DNA from: Micromonospora siamensis
GTDB lineage: Bacteria; Actinomycetota; Actinomycetes; Mycobacteriales; Micromonosporaceae
Direction: 5' to 3'
NCBI RefSeq assembly: GCF_900090305.1
Contig: NZ_LT607751.1
Location: 2,790,001-2,854,000, forward strand
DNA: 64,000 bases
Of this stretch, positions 9,123-17,480 are shown in pieces (positions within the stretch are counted from its first letter, which is position 1; every line of letters starts with the position of its first letter). The position numbers were made by a program, and so were the translations under genes. The notes under the pieces are model-generated. The model worked only from the letters and a program-made list of their open reading frames with translations. It did not search any database and was not told the origin of the DNA.

Positions 9123-9292
9123 GCCCCGGCTTATTTGGGTGACGCCGGTCACCTCTCACCGGAAACGGTCATCGGGAACGCTTGGGGGCAGCCCGGAGAT
9201 CGACTGGGGAAATTCGGTCACCGACCGTCCCGTTCCCGCCTTTCCGGCCCGGGTGGAACCGCCGTCCCCATTGAGTGCGGTCAGTGCGCGAA

Positions 9293-9329
9293 TGCGGAAA
9301 CCGTCGTCGGTGCAGGCGGTGTTTCCGCA
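9293..9329. repeat. Inverted repeat upstream of the riboswitch promoter
   Basis: TGCGGAAAC (9293-9301) and GTTTCCGCA (9321-9329) form a perfect 9-bp inverted repeat with a 19-nt spacer, ending 12 nt before the -35 box of the next promoter. It may be an operator or a hairpin. Nothing else was recognised in 9123-9292. Confidence 0.4.
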
Positions 9330-9341
9330 GCTGGCAAGGGC

Positions 9342-9370
9342 TTGGCAGGCCAATGACCGACCAGTAGTGT
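9342..9370 (+). promoter_or_regulatory. Sigma-A type promoter for the riboswitch/peptidase transcript
   Basis: TTGGCA (9342-9347) and TAGTGT (9365-9370) are separated by exactly 17 nt, predicting a start near 9377, just before the riboswitch fold. Confidence 0.6.
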
Positions 9371-9399
9371 CGGCGCGGTCCGGAGCGGTTCTCGATCGC

Positions 9400-9556
9400 A
9401 GGTGGCGACGCCGCACGGACCCGCCGAATCGTGTTCACGAACCGGGGACCCAGGTACGTCGGGGTGAATCCGCAGGGCCACGGCCCGCGGTAGGGCGCTC
9501 TTCCCGCCCGAATCCGTCAGCTAACCCGGTAGGCGGTCGCGGAAGGAGCTCCACCC
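9400..9556 (+). promoter_or_regulatory. Cyclic di-AMP riboswitch (ydaO/yuaA class)
   Basis: The conserved blocks of this class occur in order: GGGGACCCAGG (from about 9434), GGGGTGAATCC (from about 9451), then CGAATCCGTCAGCTAACC and GTAGGCG (about 9509-9535), ending in GGAAGGAG (9541-9548). In actinobacteria this riboswitch commonly precedes cell-wall hydrolase and resuscitation-factor genes, usually turning expression off when c-di-AMP is high. Here the downstream gene is a secreted C39-like peptidase. No intrinsic terminator stands out between riboswitch and gene, so the expression platform is unclear. The limits given are approximate. Confidence 0.88.
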
Positions 9557-9637
9557 GTGCCCGAACCCACCCCTTGGTTGTTCCGCCTTCACGGTGCCGC
9601 GGTGCCGTCGCTCGCCCTCGCCGGGCGCGCGAGCTGA
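9557..9637 (+). CDS. Possible 26-residue leader peptide after the riboswitch
   Basis: A short frame starts at GTG 9557, eight nucleotides after GGAAGGAG, an excellent ribosome site that is also the conserved 3' end of the riboswitch. It encodes about 26 residues (beginning MPEPTPWLFRLHG) and stops at 9635-9637. The peptidase start is about 145 nt further on with its own ribosome site. This could be a translated leader that couples riboswitch state to downstream expression, or chance: the conserved purine tract is expected even without translation. Confidence 0.35.
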   Translation: MPEPTPWLFRLHGAAVPSLALAGRAS

Positions 9638-9781
9638 GCGCCGCGTTCCACCTTCCGCCCGGCTGACCGGGCGCCATCCCCGCGAGCGGCCCGCCCCCGG
9701 CCGACGTCCCCTTCCGCGCGTGAGTCCTCCGCGCCTCGGTGGGGTGCGCCGCTCTCCCCCCCCGTACCGTGGAGGAAAGAC

Positions 9782-10666
9782 GTGAAGCACCACCTCAAGC
9801 GACAGCTGCGGCGCCTCGCCACCGAACGTCCCTACCAGGTCGTGGTCGCCGCGGCGGCGACGCTCGTGGCGGCGTCCACCACCGGTGTGCTGATCGCCGG
9901 CCCCGCGCAGGCGCCGGCCCGGCAGGAGACCGCGGCGGTGGCCGAGGTCGCCCCCCGCCTCGACGAGGCCGCCAGCCGTGACCAGGCCCGCGTCGCGGCC
10001 GCCGCGCCGGTCAGCCCGTCGGCGTCGCCGTCGGCGACCGCCACCCCGGACCCGGACCTCACCACCAGCGCCCCCAAGCCGGCGGCGACCAAGCAGGCCG
10101 TGGCGAAGAAGGCCGTGGCGAAGAAGGTCGTCGCCGAGAAGCCCGCGGCTAAGAAGCCGCCGGCGTCCAAGGTGCTCGACTACACCTACGAGGCCCAGAC
10201 GACCTACTACAACTGCGGCCCGGCCGCCGTGCGCAACGCCCTGAGCGCCAGCGGCGTCGAGACGACCCAGGACGGTCTCGCCGGCCCGCTCGGCACCACC
10301 GAGATGGGCACCAACTCCGCCGAGGACACCACCCGGGTGCTCAACCAGATGGTGAAGGGCTCCCCGTACCGGACGACGATGTTCGCCGGCAGCCCGTCGT
10401 CGGCGCAGATCGAGCGGCTCAGCGCCGACGTGGTCGAGGCGGTCAGCAGCGGCCGCGGCGTCGTGGCCAACATCGCCGGGGACGCCACCGACACCCAGGG
10501 CGGCTGGCACTCCTTCCCGGGCGGCCACTACATCGCGGTGGTCGGCTACCAGGACAACGGCCGGACCCTACGGATCGCCGACTCGGCCGACCCGTCGCTG
10601 CCGGCGTACTGGATCAGCGCCGCCGACCTGGCGAACTGGATCGCCACCCGCGGCTACTCCGCCTGA
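9782..10666 (+). CDS. Secreted C39-like cysteine peptidase
   Basis: This 294-residue exported protein has a signal region (residues 1-45), a Thr/Ser/Pro/Ala linker, a lysine-rich AKK-repeat stretch (about 106-130) that could bind the anionic cell wall, and a C-terminal papain-fold domain. The domain shows C145 in TYYNCGPAAVRNAL, H249 in GGHYIAVVGY and an acidic residue in IADSAD, matching C39/peptidase_C39_2. GTG 9782 follows GGAGGAAA. The c-di-AMP riboswitch upstream, typical of wall-remodelling genes, suggests a role at the cell wall. The exact bond cleaved is unknown. Confidence 0.82.
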   Translation: MKHHLKRQLRRLATERPYQVVVAAAATLVAASTTGVLIAGPAQAPARQETAAVAEVAPRLDEAASRDQARVAAAAPVSPSASPSATATPDPDLTTSAPKPAATKQAVAKKAVAKKVVAEKPAAKKPPASKVLDYTYEAQTTYYNCGPAAVRNALSASGVETTQDGLAGPLGTTEMGTNSAEDTTRVLNQMVKGSPYRTTMFAGSPSSAQIERLSADVVEAVSSGRGVVANIAGDATDTQGGWHSFPGGHYIAVVGYQDNGRTLRIADSADPSLPAYWISAADLANWIATRGYSA

Positions 10667-10682
10667 CGCACGCGACGAACCG

Positions 10683-10719
10683 ACCGGACGCCGGCTCCCC
10701 ACGGGGGCCGGCGTCCGGT
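10683..10719 (+). terminator. Hairpin terminator after the C39-like peptidase
   Basis: A 13-bp perfect stem (10683-10695 with 10707-10719) extends inward by further G-C pairs around one bulge, 16 nt after the stop. Confidence 0.65.
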
Positions 10720-10759
10720 TCGCGTACGGCGGGCCTCGCGCGGCGTGTCCGACCGGTGG

Positions 10760-10772
10760 CAGACTGCGCACC
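10760..10772 (+). promoter_or_regulatory. Leaderless promoter, alpha/beta hydrolase gene
   Basis: CAGACT (10760-10765) lies 7 nt before ATG 10773. Confidence 0.45.
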
Positions 10773-11507
10773 ATGGTCGATGAGGCGGATGGCCGGCCCC
10801 TGCTGCTGCTCCTGCACGGGATGGGCGCCACCGGCGAGGTGTGGCTGCCGTGGGCGCCCCTGCTGGAACGCGACTGGCCCGGCCGGTGGCTGGCGCCGGA
10901 CCTCGCCGGCCACGGCTGGTCACCCGGGCTGTCCCGGTACTCCTTCCACGGGCTCGCCGACCGGGTGGCCGGCGGACTCGACGGCCGGGACCGGCTGGTC
11001 GTCCTCGGGCACTCCCTGGGCGGGGTGGTGGGCCTGGCACTGGCCGCCCGGACGGCCGGGTTGCCCGTCGCCGCCGTGGTCGGGCTCGGCATCAAGGCAG
11101 TCTGGTCGCCGGCCGAACTGGCCAGGGCCGGCGAGCTGGCCCAGCGACCGGTCACCTGGTTCGCCACCCGGGACGAGGCGGCCCGGCGCTACCTGCGGGT
11201 GGCCGGTCTGACCGGGCTGTTCGCCCCGGACCATCCGGTCGTCGACGCGGGCCTGCGCAGCGAGGACGGGCGGTGGCGGATCGCCATGGACCCGGGCGCC
11301 TTCGCCGTCGGCGCGCCCGACCTGCCCGCCCTGCTGGCCGGCACCGACGCCCCGGTCCTGCTGGCCCGGGGCGAGGACGACCCGATGGTGACCGACGATC
11401 AGCTCGGCGCGCTGGGGGTACCGGTGGTGACCCTGCCCGGGCTCGGCCACAACGCCCACGTGCAGGACCCGGCGGCGGTGCTGGCGCTGGTCGAGGCGTA
11501 CCGCTGA
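10773..11507 (+). CDS. Alpha/beta hydrolase
   Basis: This 244-residue cytosolic enzyme has the oxyanion segment LLLHGMGATGEVW, the nucleophile elbow GHSLGG with S81, an acid in ARGEDDPM and the catalytic H226 in GLGH, so the triad is complete. It resembles small serine esterases or lactonases of the abhydrolase_1 type, but the substrate cannot be inferred. It lies 31 nt upstream of a membrane protein gene that has its own -10 hexamer. Confidence 0.82.
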   Translation: MVDEADGRPLLLLLHGMGATGEVWLPWAPLLERDWPGRWLAPDLAGHGWSPGLSRYSFHGLADRVAGGLDGRDRLVVLGHSLGGVVGLALAARTAGLPVAAVVGLGIKAVWSPAELARAGELAQRPVTWFATRDEAARRYLRVAGLTGLFAPDHPVVDAGLRSEDGRWRIAMDPGAFAVGAPDLPALLAGTDAPVLLARGEDDPMVTDDQLGALGVPVVTLPGLGHNAHVQDPAAVLALVEAYR

Positions 11508-11525
11508 ACAGGCCGGTGGCGGCCG

Positions 11526-11538
11526 TAAGATCCCACGG
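11526..11538 (+). promoter_or_regulatory. Leaderless promoter, membrane glycosyltransferase-like gene
   Basis: TAAGAT (11526-11531) lies 7 nt before GTG 11539. Confidence 0.6.
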
Positions 11539-13452
11539 GTGACGGAACGCCAGTCCAGCCTCGCCCCGACCGACGCCGACACCACCCGCGCCGACGCCGG
11601 GCCGCCCGACGGGGCGGCCAGGTCCACCGAGCCCCGCGCGGTGACCGACGCGGGCGGGGCGGTCGCGGCGGACGCTGCCGGCGGGAAGGCCGAGCGGGAG
11701 GCCACGCCGGACGCGGGTCGGCCCGCCCGGCGGGCCGGGTGGCGGTCCGTGCTGTTCGCGGCGCTGGCCTACCTCGCCGCGGCCGTCGGGGTGACCTGGC
11801 GCGGCTGGGCCGACCCGAGCGGGGTCTTCCTCGGCACCCGACCCGGCGACCAGAGCTTCAACGAGTGGATGCTGGCGTTCGACGCCCATGCCACCACCCA
11901 CCTGGACAACCCGTTCTTCACCACTTTGCAGAACGCCCCGGACGGGGTGAACCTGATGACCAACGTCGGCATGCAACTGCCCGGCCTGCTGCTGACCCCG
12001 GTGACCGTGCTCGGCGGCGCGGCCCTGTCGTACCTGGTCTTCATCACCCTCAACCTGGCCGCCACCGCCCTGGCCTGGTACGTGGTGCTCGCCCGGCACG
12101 TGGTGACCTCCCGGGTCGCGGCGTTCGTCGGCGGGCTGGTCCTGGCCTTCGCCCCGGCGCTGGTGTCGCACAGCAACGGTCACCCGCACATCACCGCGCA
12201 GTGGCTGGTGCCGTTCCTGCTCTGGCAGGTCGTCCGGCTCACCCGGCCCGGGCACACCGTCCGCGACGGGCTGGTGCTCGGCGTGCTGGTCGTCGCCCAG
12301 TTCTACATCGGGCTGGAGATCCTCTTCCTGGTCGCGGTGGGCTGCGCGTTGGCGGCACTGGCGTACCTGCTGTTCACTCCCCGACGGGCGGTACGGGAGG
12401 CGCCCCGGACGCTGGGCGGACTGGCGGTCGCCGGCGCGCTGGTGGCCGTCGCCACCGCGTACCCGCTCTGGATGCAGTTCGCCGGGCCGCAGCACCGCAC
12501 CGGTCACCCCGGCGAGCACGACGTGTACGCGTTGAAGCTGGCCTCCTTCGCCGCGTTCGCCACCCGGACCGTCTTCGGCGGCGACACCAAGGGCCTGGTC
12601 GCCAACACCACCGAGGAGGCGAGCTTCTTCGGCCTGCCCGCCCTGCTGCTGGCGCTGGTCGCCGTGGTGGCGCTGTGGCGGGTGCTGGCCGTCCGCATCC
12701 TGGCCGTGGTGGGGGTGCTCACCGCGCTGCTCTCCCAGGGCTCCACGTGGACCTGGGGCCGGGACCGCACCGACGTGCCGGCGCCGTTCGCGCTCCTGGC
12801 GCACCTGCCGGTCTTCGACTCCATGGTGATCGCCCGGTTCGCCCTGATCACCACGGTGGCGCTGGGCCTGCTGCTGACCATCTGGCTGGACCGGGTGCTC
12901 GCGGCCACCGCCGGTGCGGGCGGCCGCCGGGTGCCGCTGCGGCTGGCCGCCGGGGTGGCGCTGGCCGGCGCGCTGCTGCCGATGGTGCCCACCCCACTGC
13001 CCACGCAGGCCCGGCCGCCCGTCCCGGCGTTCGTCACCTCCGGCGCCTGGCGGGCCCACGTCACGCCGGGACGCACCCTGGTGCCGGTGCCGGTCGACAA
13101 CCTCACCTCGATCCGTTGGGGCGCCGCAGCGGCCGTCGGGTTCGCGGTGCCCCAGGGCTACTTCCTCGGCCCCACCTCACCTACCGACAGCACCGGCCGC
13201 TGGGGCGTCCAGCCCCGGCCCACGGCGACGCTGCTGACCCGCATCGCCGTTGGCGCCCGGGGTACGGCCGTGTCGGCGGCCGACCGGGAACAGGCGTTGG
13301 CCGACGCCCGGCACTGGAAGGCCGACGCGCTGGTGCTGCCCGTGGACCGCCCCCGTGCGGCGTCGCTGCGCATCGCCCTGGACGCCTGCTACGGCCCGGG
13401 CAGCCGGGTGGACGACGTGTGGGTGTGGGACGTGCGGCCGGTCACCCGCTGA
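11539..13452 (+). CDS. Polytopic membrane protein, GT-C glycosyltransferase-like
   Basis: This 637-residue protein has a disordered N-terminus (about 60 residues), then about 11 hydrophobic segments and a C-terminal extracytoplasmic domain of about 150 residues. After the first membrane segment the loop LGTRPGDQSFNEWMLAFDAH carries an acidic residue in the position typical of GT-C enzymes, which use polyprenyl-phosphate sugars. No exact family was recognised, so glycosyl transfer is an inference. It converges with a PIG-V-like gene with a 15-nt gap. Confidence 0.6.
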   Translation: MTERQSSLAPTDADTTRADAGPPDGAARSTEPRAVTDAGGAVAADAAGGKAEREATPDAGRPARRAGWRSVLFAALAYLAAAVGVTWRGWADPSGVFLGTRPGDQSFNEWMLAFDAHATTHLDNPFFTTLQNAPDGVNLMTNVGMQLPGLLLTPVTVLGGAALSYLVFITLNLAATALAWYVVLARHVVTSRVAAFVGGLVLAFAPALVSHSNGHPHITAQWLVPFLLWQVVRLTRPGHTVRDGLVLGVLVVAQFYIGLEILFLVAVGCALAALAYLLFTPRRAVREAPRTLGGLAVAGALVAVATAYPLWMQFAGPQHRTGHPGEHDVYALKLASFAAFATRTVFGGDTKGLVANTTEEASFFGLPALLLALVAVVALWRVLAVRILAVVGVLTALLSQGSTWTWGRDRTDVPAPFALLAHLPVFDSMVIARFALITTVALGLLLTIWLDRVLAATAGAGGRRVPLRLAAGVALAGALLPMVPTPLPTQARPPVPAFVTSGAWRAHVTPGRTLVPVPVDNLTSIRWGAAAAVGFAVPQGYFLGPTSPTDSTGRWGVQPRPTATLLTRIAVGARGTAVSAADREQALADARHWKADALVLPVDRPRAASLRIALDACYGPGSRVDDVWVWDVRPVTR

Positions 13453-13467
13453 CCGGTCCGGGCCGGA

Positions 13468-14706
13468 TCAGGGCGACCAGGTCCAGACCAGCATCAGGTA
13501 GCCGCCGTAGTAGGCCGAGACCAGGGTCAGCAGGATCAGCACCGCGTACCGCCGGCTCCGGCGGGCACCGGCCAGCGCGTCCGCCACCGGGAGCAGCAGG
13601 GCGAACGCGGGGATCAGGAAACGCGCCTTGGAATGGTAGTAGCCGGCGGCGCCGATCGTGGTGACCAGCATGAGCCCGCTGTACATCAGTAGCGGCCACG
13701 GCTGCCGGTCCACCACCGACAGCGCGAACAGGGTCAGGGCGATCAGCAGGATCAGCACGATCAGGAAGTGCTGCAACCGGGACGGGTGGTCGAGGATCCG
13801 TCCGGTCTCGACCCAGGTGAACACCCCGCCGTCGAAACTCGACCGCCACCCCTTGCCCTGGATGAGGAACCACCCGTCCGGGCGGCCCGTCCGGTCGGCG
13901 ACGTACGCGACGAAGCCGAGCCAACCCAGCGGCGCCAGGAGCATCGCGACCAGGGGCCGCCACCAGGTGCCCCGTCGGCGGACCAGCGCGACGAGGGCGG
14001 CGACGCCGACGACCGCCACCAGGGACGAGGCGGTCGGACGGGTCAGCCCGCCGATCAGGCAGAGCACCCCCGCGGTCAGCCACCGCTCGGTGAGCACGGC
14101 GAACAGCGCCCAGGCGGCGAAGGCGGTGAAGATCGCCTCGGTGTAGGCGAGGTTCTCCACCAGGGCGTGCGGCAACACCCCCCAGAGCACCGCCAGGATC
14201 ACCCCGGTGCGACGGTCGCGTACCCGGTTGCCGACGGCGAAGATCCCCCACGCGGCGGCGAGGGACGCCACCCAGGACACCGTGATCGCGGCCTGCCGGA
14301 GGTCCATCGCCCACGAGCCGCCGAGGACGCCGACCAGCCATGGGTAGAGCGGGAAGAACGCCATGTTGCTGTGCAGGCTCTCCGCGCGGTCGTAGCCCTG
14401 CTCGGCGATCTGTAGGTACCACCGGCTGTCGTAGCGGTCGGCGAGCAGGGCGCTGAACGGCACCCGCCGGGCGTCGGCCCAGATCCAGAGCGTCGCCAGG
14501 CCGATACAGCGGACGGCCGCGTACCCGAGCAGAGCCGGCCAGGCCAGGACCAGTGCGCCGATCGGTCCGGAGCGGGCGGGGGAGTCCCCGCCGCCGGTCG
14601 TGCCGGTCTCCGGCGGCTCGCCGGACGGCATCTGCCGCCCGAGGGCGGTGCGGGGGGAACCGGGGGAAGTCCTCTCGTCGCGACCGTCGTCCACTGCGAC
14701 GTCCAT
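13468..14706 (-). CDS. PIG-V-like mannosyltransferase (GT-C)
   Basis: This 412-residue membrane protein has a disordered N-terminal 45 residues and about ten hydrophobic segments. DRYDSRWYLQIAEQGYD in the first outer loop, FFPLYPWLVGVLGG and GGLTRPTASS match the bacterial PIG-V family, relatives of the GPI mannosyltransferase II that use dolichyl- or polyprenyl-phosphate-mannose. In actinobacteria such enzymes act in lipoglycan or protein mannosylation; which applies here is not shown. ATG 14706 follows GAAGGA at 8 nt. Confidence 0.78.
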   Translation of the reverse strand: MDVAVDDGRDERTSPGSPRTALGRQMPSGEPPETGTTGGGDSPARSGPIGALVLAWPALLGYAAVRCIGLATLWIWADARRVPFSALLADRYDSRWYLQIAEQGYDRAESLHSNMAFFPLYPWLVGVLGGSWAMDLRQAAITVSWVASLAAAWGIFAVGNRVRDRRTGVILAVLWGVLPHALVENLAYTEAIFTAFAAWALFAVLTERWLTAGVLCLIGGLTRPTASSLVAVVGVAALVALVRRRGTWWRPLVAMLLAPLGWLGFVAYVADRTGRPDGWFLIQGKGWRSSFDGGVFTWVETGRILDHPSRLQHFLIVLILLIALTLFALSVVDRQPWPLLMYSGLMLVTTIGAAGYYHSKARFLIPAFALLLPVADALAGARRSRRYAVLILLTLVSAYYGGYLMLVWTWSP

Positions 14707-14888
14707 ATCCTGATCCTTCTCGGCGCAGCCCGGCCGAACACTGCGGCGGGACCGTGGGCCGAGCGTCTGATGATCCGAAACCGCGCGGAGCAGCCTAACA
14801 AGGGAAGTTTCACCCGTCGCGCCCGACGCGCCCGTCCCGGGCCGACCGCCCCGGCACTGTCGGGGACCCGACGGCGGGTGCGCTCCGG

Positions 14889-15227
14889 TCAGGGCAGCAG
14901 TGCCGCGACCGCGTCCGCCGCCGGCCGGTCCACCGGCAGGTCCTCCGCCGCCACCACCGCGTCGACCGGCAGGTCACCGTAGAGGTGCGGGAAGAGCGCG
15001 CCGCCGCGGGACGCCTCCCAGCGCAGGGCGGCGCCGAGGCGGGCCGGGTCCACGGTCAGCAGGGTCAGCCCGGTGGCCCCGCCGAAGTGCCGCCGGGCCG
15101 TCTCCACCACCTGGTCGGCGGCCGAGAAGTGCAGGTAGCCGTCCTCACGGTCGACGGCGGAACCGGTGAACCGGCCCCGCTCCCGGGCGGCGTCCCACTC
15201 GGTCGACGGCAGCAACTTGTAGATCAC
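14889..15227 (-). CDS. DUF952 family protein
   Basis: This 112-residue protein begins MIYKLLPSTEWDAARERGRF and contains DGYLHFSAADQVVETARRHF, the marks of the DUF952 fold (ADP-ribosyltransferase-like). No reaction is established. The start is set by a TACGCT -10 hexamer 6 nt before GTG 15227; the open frame upstream of that is not needed. It is divergent from the response regulator with about 100 nt between starts. Confidence 0.85.
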   Translation of the reverse strand: MIYKLLPSTEWDAARERGRFTGSAVDREDGYLHFSAADQVVETARRHFGGATGLTLLTVDPARLGAALRWEASRGGALFPHLYGDLPVDAVVAAEDLPVDRPAADAVAALLP

Positions 15228-15239
15228 GTCACCAGCGTA
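15228..15239 (-). promoter_or_regulatory. Leaderless promoter, DUF952 gene
   Basis: TACGCT (15234-15239, minus strand) lies 6 nt before GTG 15227. Confidence 0.6.
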
Positions 15240-15330
15240 CGGTCCGGTGCCGCCGACCGACCGGACCTCCCGCCCGGCCGGTGCGTCTGCCACGATTCGC
15301 AGGACAGCGGACCGACGAACGGGGGTAGGG

Positions 15331-15987
15331 GTGCGCATCCTGCTGGTCGAGGACGACCGCCGGGTCGCCGCGGCCCTGTCGTCGGCGCTGAGCCGGCGCG
15401 GCTACGAGGTGGAGCACGCGCCCACCGTCGCCGCCGCGCTCTCCGCCGCCCCCTGCGACCTGGTCCTGCTCGACCTGACGCTGCCCGACGGCGACGGCAC
15501 CGACCTGTGCCGGGAGCTGCGCCGGCGCAGCAGCCAGCTCGGGATCATCGCGGTCACCGCGCGGGGCGAGGAGCGGGACCGGGTGCTCGGCCTGCGGCTC
15601 GGCGCGGACGACTACGTGGTCAAGCCGTTCTCCATGGTGGAGTTGCAGGCCCGGATCGAGGCGGTGCTGCGCCGGGCCGCGCACACCGTGCCGGAGCGCA
15701 GCGTGATCGAGGTGGGCGGGGTCCGTATCGACGTCGAGGGGCGCACGGTCACCGTGCACGGCCGGCCGGTGGCGCTCACCCGCAAGGAGTTCGACATCCT
15801 GCTCTCGCTCGCCCGGCAGGCCGGGGTGGCCGTGCCCCGGGACCGGATCCTGCTCGACGCCTGGGGCACCACCTGGGCGGACCGGCACACCGTCGAGGTG
15901 CACGTGGGATCGTTGCGCGGCAAACTGGGCGACCCCACCCTGGTGGAGACCGTACGCGGGGTCGGCTACCGGCTGCGCGGCGAATAG
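15331..15987 (+). CDS. OmpR-type response regulator
   Basis: This 218-residue regulator has a receiver domain (residues 1-113) with acidic pocket E7-D8-D9, phospho-acceptor D48, T76 and K98, and a winged-helix DNA-binding domain (about 125-218: LTRKEFDILLSLARQ, HTVEVHVGSLRGKL, TVRGVGYRL). GTG 15331 follows GGGGGTAGGG. The partner kinase starts 11 nt after the stop behind AGAGGAGG, so they form one operon. The divergent DUF952 gene and the convergent binding lipoprotein are candidate targets by position only. Confidence 0.92.
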   Translation: MRILLVEDDRRVAAALSSALSRRGYEVEHAPTVAAALSAAPCDLVLLDLTLPDGDGTDLCRELRRRSSQLGIIAVTARGEERDRVLGLRLGADDYVVKPFSMVELQARIEAVLRRAAHTVPERSVIEVGGVRIDVEGRTVTVHGRPVALTRKEFDILLSLARQAGVAVPRDRILLDAWGTTWADRHTVEVHVGSLRGKLGDPTLVETVRGVGYRLRGE

Positions 15988-15998
15988 AGGAGGCCGGG

Positions 15999-17480
15999 GT
16001 GCGTCGTCGGCTGGTGATCAGCTACCTGCTGTTGATGGTGCTGGTGCTGCTGGCGCTGGAGACCCCGCTCGCGGCGACCCTGGCCACCCGGGAGACCGAC
16101 CGGGTCCGCGCGGACCGGCTGGCCGACGCCACCCGGTTCGCCTCGCTGGCCCGTCCGGCGCTGCGCAGCGGCGCCCCCGGCTCGCTCGGCAGCGAGTTGC
16201 GCGCCTACCACCAGCTGTACGGCATCGGCGCGGTCGTGGTCGACCGGGAACGCCGCACGGTCGCCGCGTCGGCCGGCTGGCGTGGCGGGTCGGGCAGCAC
16301 GGAGGCGCTGGACACCGCCCTGTCCGGCCAGCAGTTCAGCGCACCCGAGCTGGTCTGGCCGTGGGCGGACCGGCCGGTGGTGGTGGCCGTGCCGATCAAC
16401 GACGGCGGTGAGGTGCTCGGCGCCGTGGTCACCGCCACGCCGGTGGACCGGGTCCGGCGTACCGTCACCACCTGGTGGCTGCTGCTCGCCGGGATCGGGC
16501 TGGTCGCCGTGCTGGCCTGTGTGCTGACCGCGTTCGGGCTGGCCGGCTGGGTGCTGCGCCCGGTGACGGAGCTGGACGCCGTCACGCACGAGATCGCCGA
16601 GGGCCGGCGTACCGCCCGGGTGCGGCCCCGGCTCGGGCCACCCGAGCTGCGCCGGCTGGCGGCCAGCTTCAACGACATGGCCGACGCGGTCTCCGACGTG
16701 ATGGACCGGCAGCGCGCCTTCGTGGCCCACGCCAGTCACCAGCTGCGCAACCCGCTGACCGCGCTGCGGTTGCGGGTGGAGGAGCTGGGCCCCGGCCTGA
16801 CCGACCCGGACGGCCGGGCCGAGCACCGGTTGGCGCTGGAGGAGACCGACCGGCTGGCGCAGGTGCTCGACGCCCTGCTCACCCTGGCCCGTGCCGAGCG
16901 GGCGGAGAACGAGCGGGTGGTGGTGGACGCGGCGGCCGTCGCGGCCTCCCGGGTAGCCGCATGGCAGCCGCTGGCGCGGCACCGGTCGGTGACGCTGCGC
17001 CTGGCCGTCGAGGCCGCGCCGGCGTACGCCCGGACGGTGCCCACCGCGATCGACCAGTCCCTGGACGCGTTGATCGACAACGCGGTCAAGTTCAGCGGGC
17101 CCGGGGGAGAGGTGATGGTGACCGTCCGGCGGCGGGACGGCGGCACCGCGGTGGAGGTGCGCGACACCGGACCCGGTATGACGCAGAGCCAGTTGGGGCA
17201 GGCCACCGAGCGGTTCTGGCGGGCGCCCGAGGTGCAGAACGTCGACGGCGCCGGGTTGGGCCTGACCATCGTGGCCGTCCTGGTGGACGCCTCCGCCGGC
17301 CGGCTGACCATGCGGGCGACCGAGCCGCGCGGGCTGGCCGCCGGCCTCTGGTTCCCCGCACCGCCCACCGACCCGGCCGAGGCCGTGGAGCGGACCGACG
17401 CCGTGGATCCGACCGGCGCCGCGGCACCCGCCCCGGCACCGGCGGTGGACCGGGACCCGGCCGTCGCCGACCCGGTCTAG
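15999..17480 (+). CDS. Sensor histidine kinase
   Basis: This 493-residue membrane kinase has transmembrane helices at about residues 5-27 and 158-180. The enclosed extracytoplasmic sensor domain of about 130 residues is followed by a HAMP linker (WVLRPVTELDAVTHEIAEG), the dimerisation helix with H247 in AHASHQLRNPLTALRLR, and an ATPase domain (DNAVKFSGPGG, DTGPGM, GAGLGLTIV). The final 45 residues are Ala/Pro-rich. Its stop codon overlaps by four bases the stop of the convergent binding-protein gene. The sensed signal is unknown; a ligand carried by that neighbouring lipoprotein is a reasonable guess. Confidence 0.92.
   Translation: MRRRLVISYLLLMVLVLLALETPLAATLATRETDRVRADRLADATRFASLARPALRSGAPGSLGSELRAYHQLYGIGAVVVDRERRTVAASAGWRGGSGSTEALDTALSGQQFSAPELVWPWADRPVVVAVPINDGGEVLGAVVTATPVDRVRRTVTTWWLLLAGIGLVAVLACVLTAFGLAGWVLRPVTELDAVTHEIAEGRRTARVRPRLGPPELRRLAASFNDMADAVSDVMDRQRAFVAHASHQLRNPLTALRLRVEELGPGLTDPDGRAEHRLALEETDRLAQVLDALLTLARAERAENERVVVDAAAVAASRVAAWQPLARHRSVTLRLAVEAAPAYARTVPTAIDQSLDALIDNAVKFSGPGGEVMVTVRRRDGGTAVEVRDTGPGMTQSQLGQATERFWRAPEVQNVDGAGLGLTIVAVLVDASAGRLTMRATEPRGLAAGLWFPAPPTDPAEAVERTDAVDPTGAAAPAPAPAVDRDPAVADPV

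Noticed and set aside
14985..17480. 831-codon frame suggesting an N-terminally extended histidine kinase
   Set aside because: The first ~340 codons are the response regulator gene in another frame; AGAGGAGG and GTG 15999 mark the real start.
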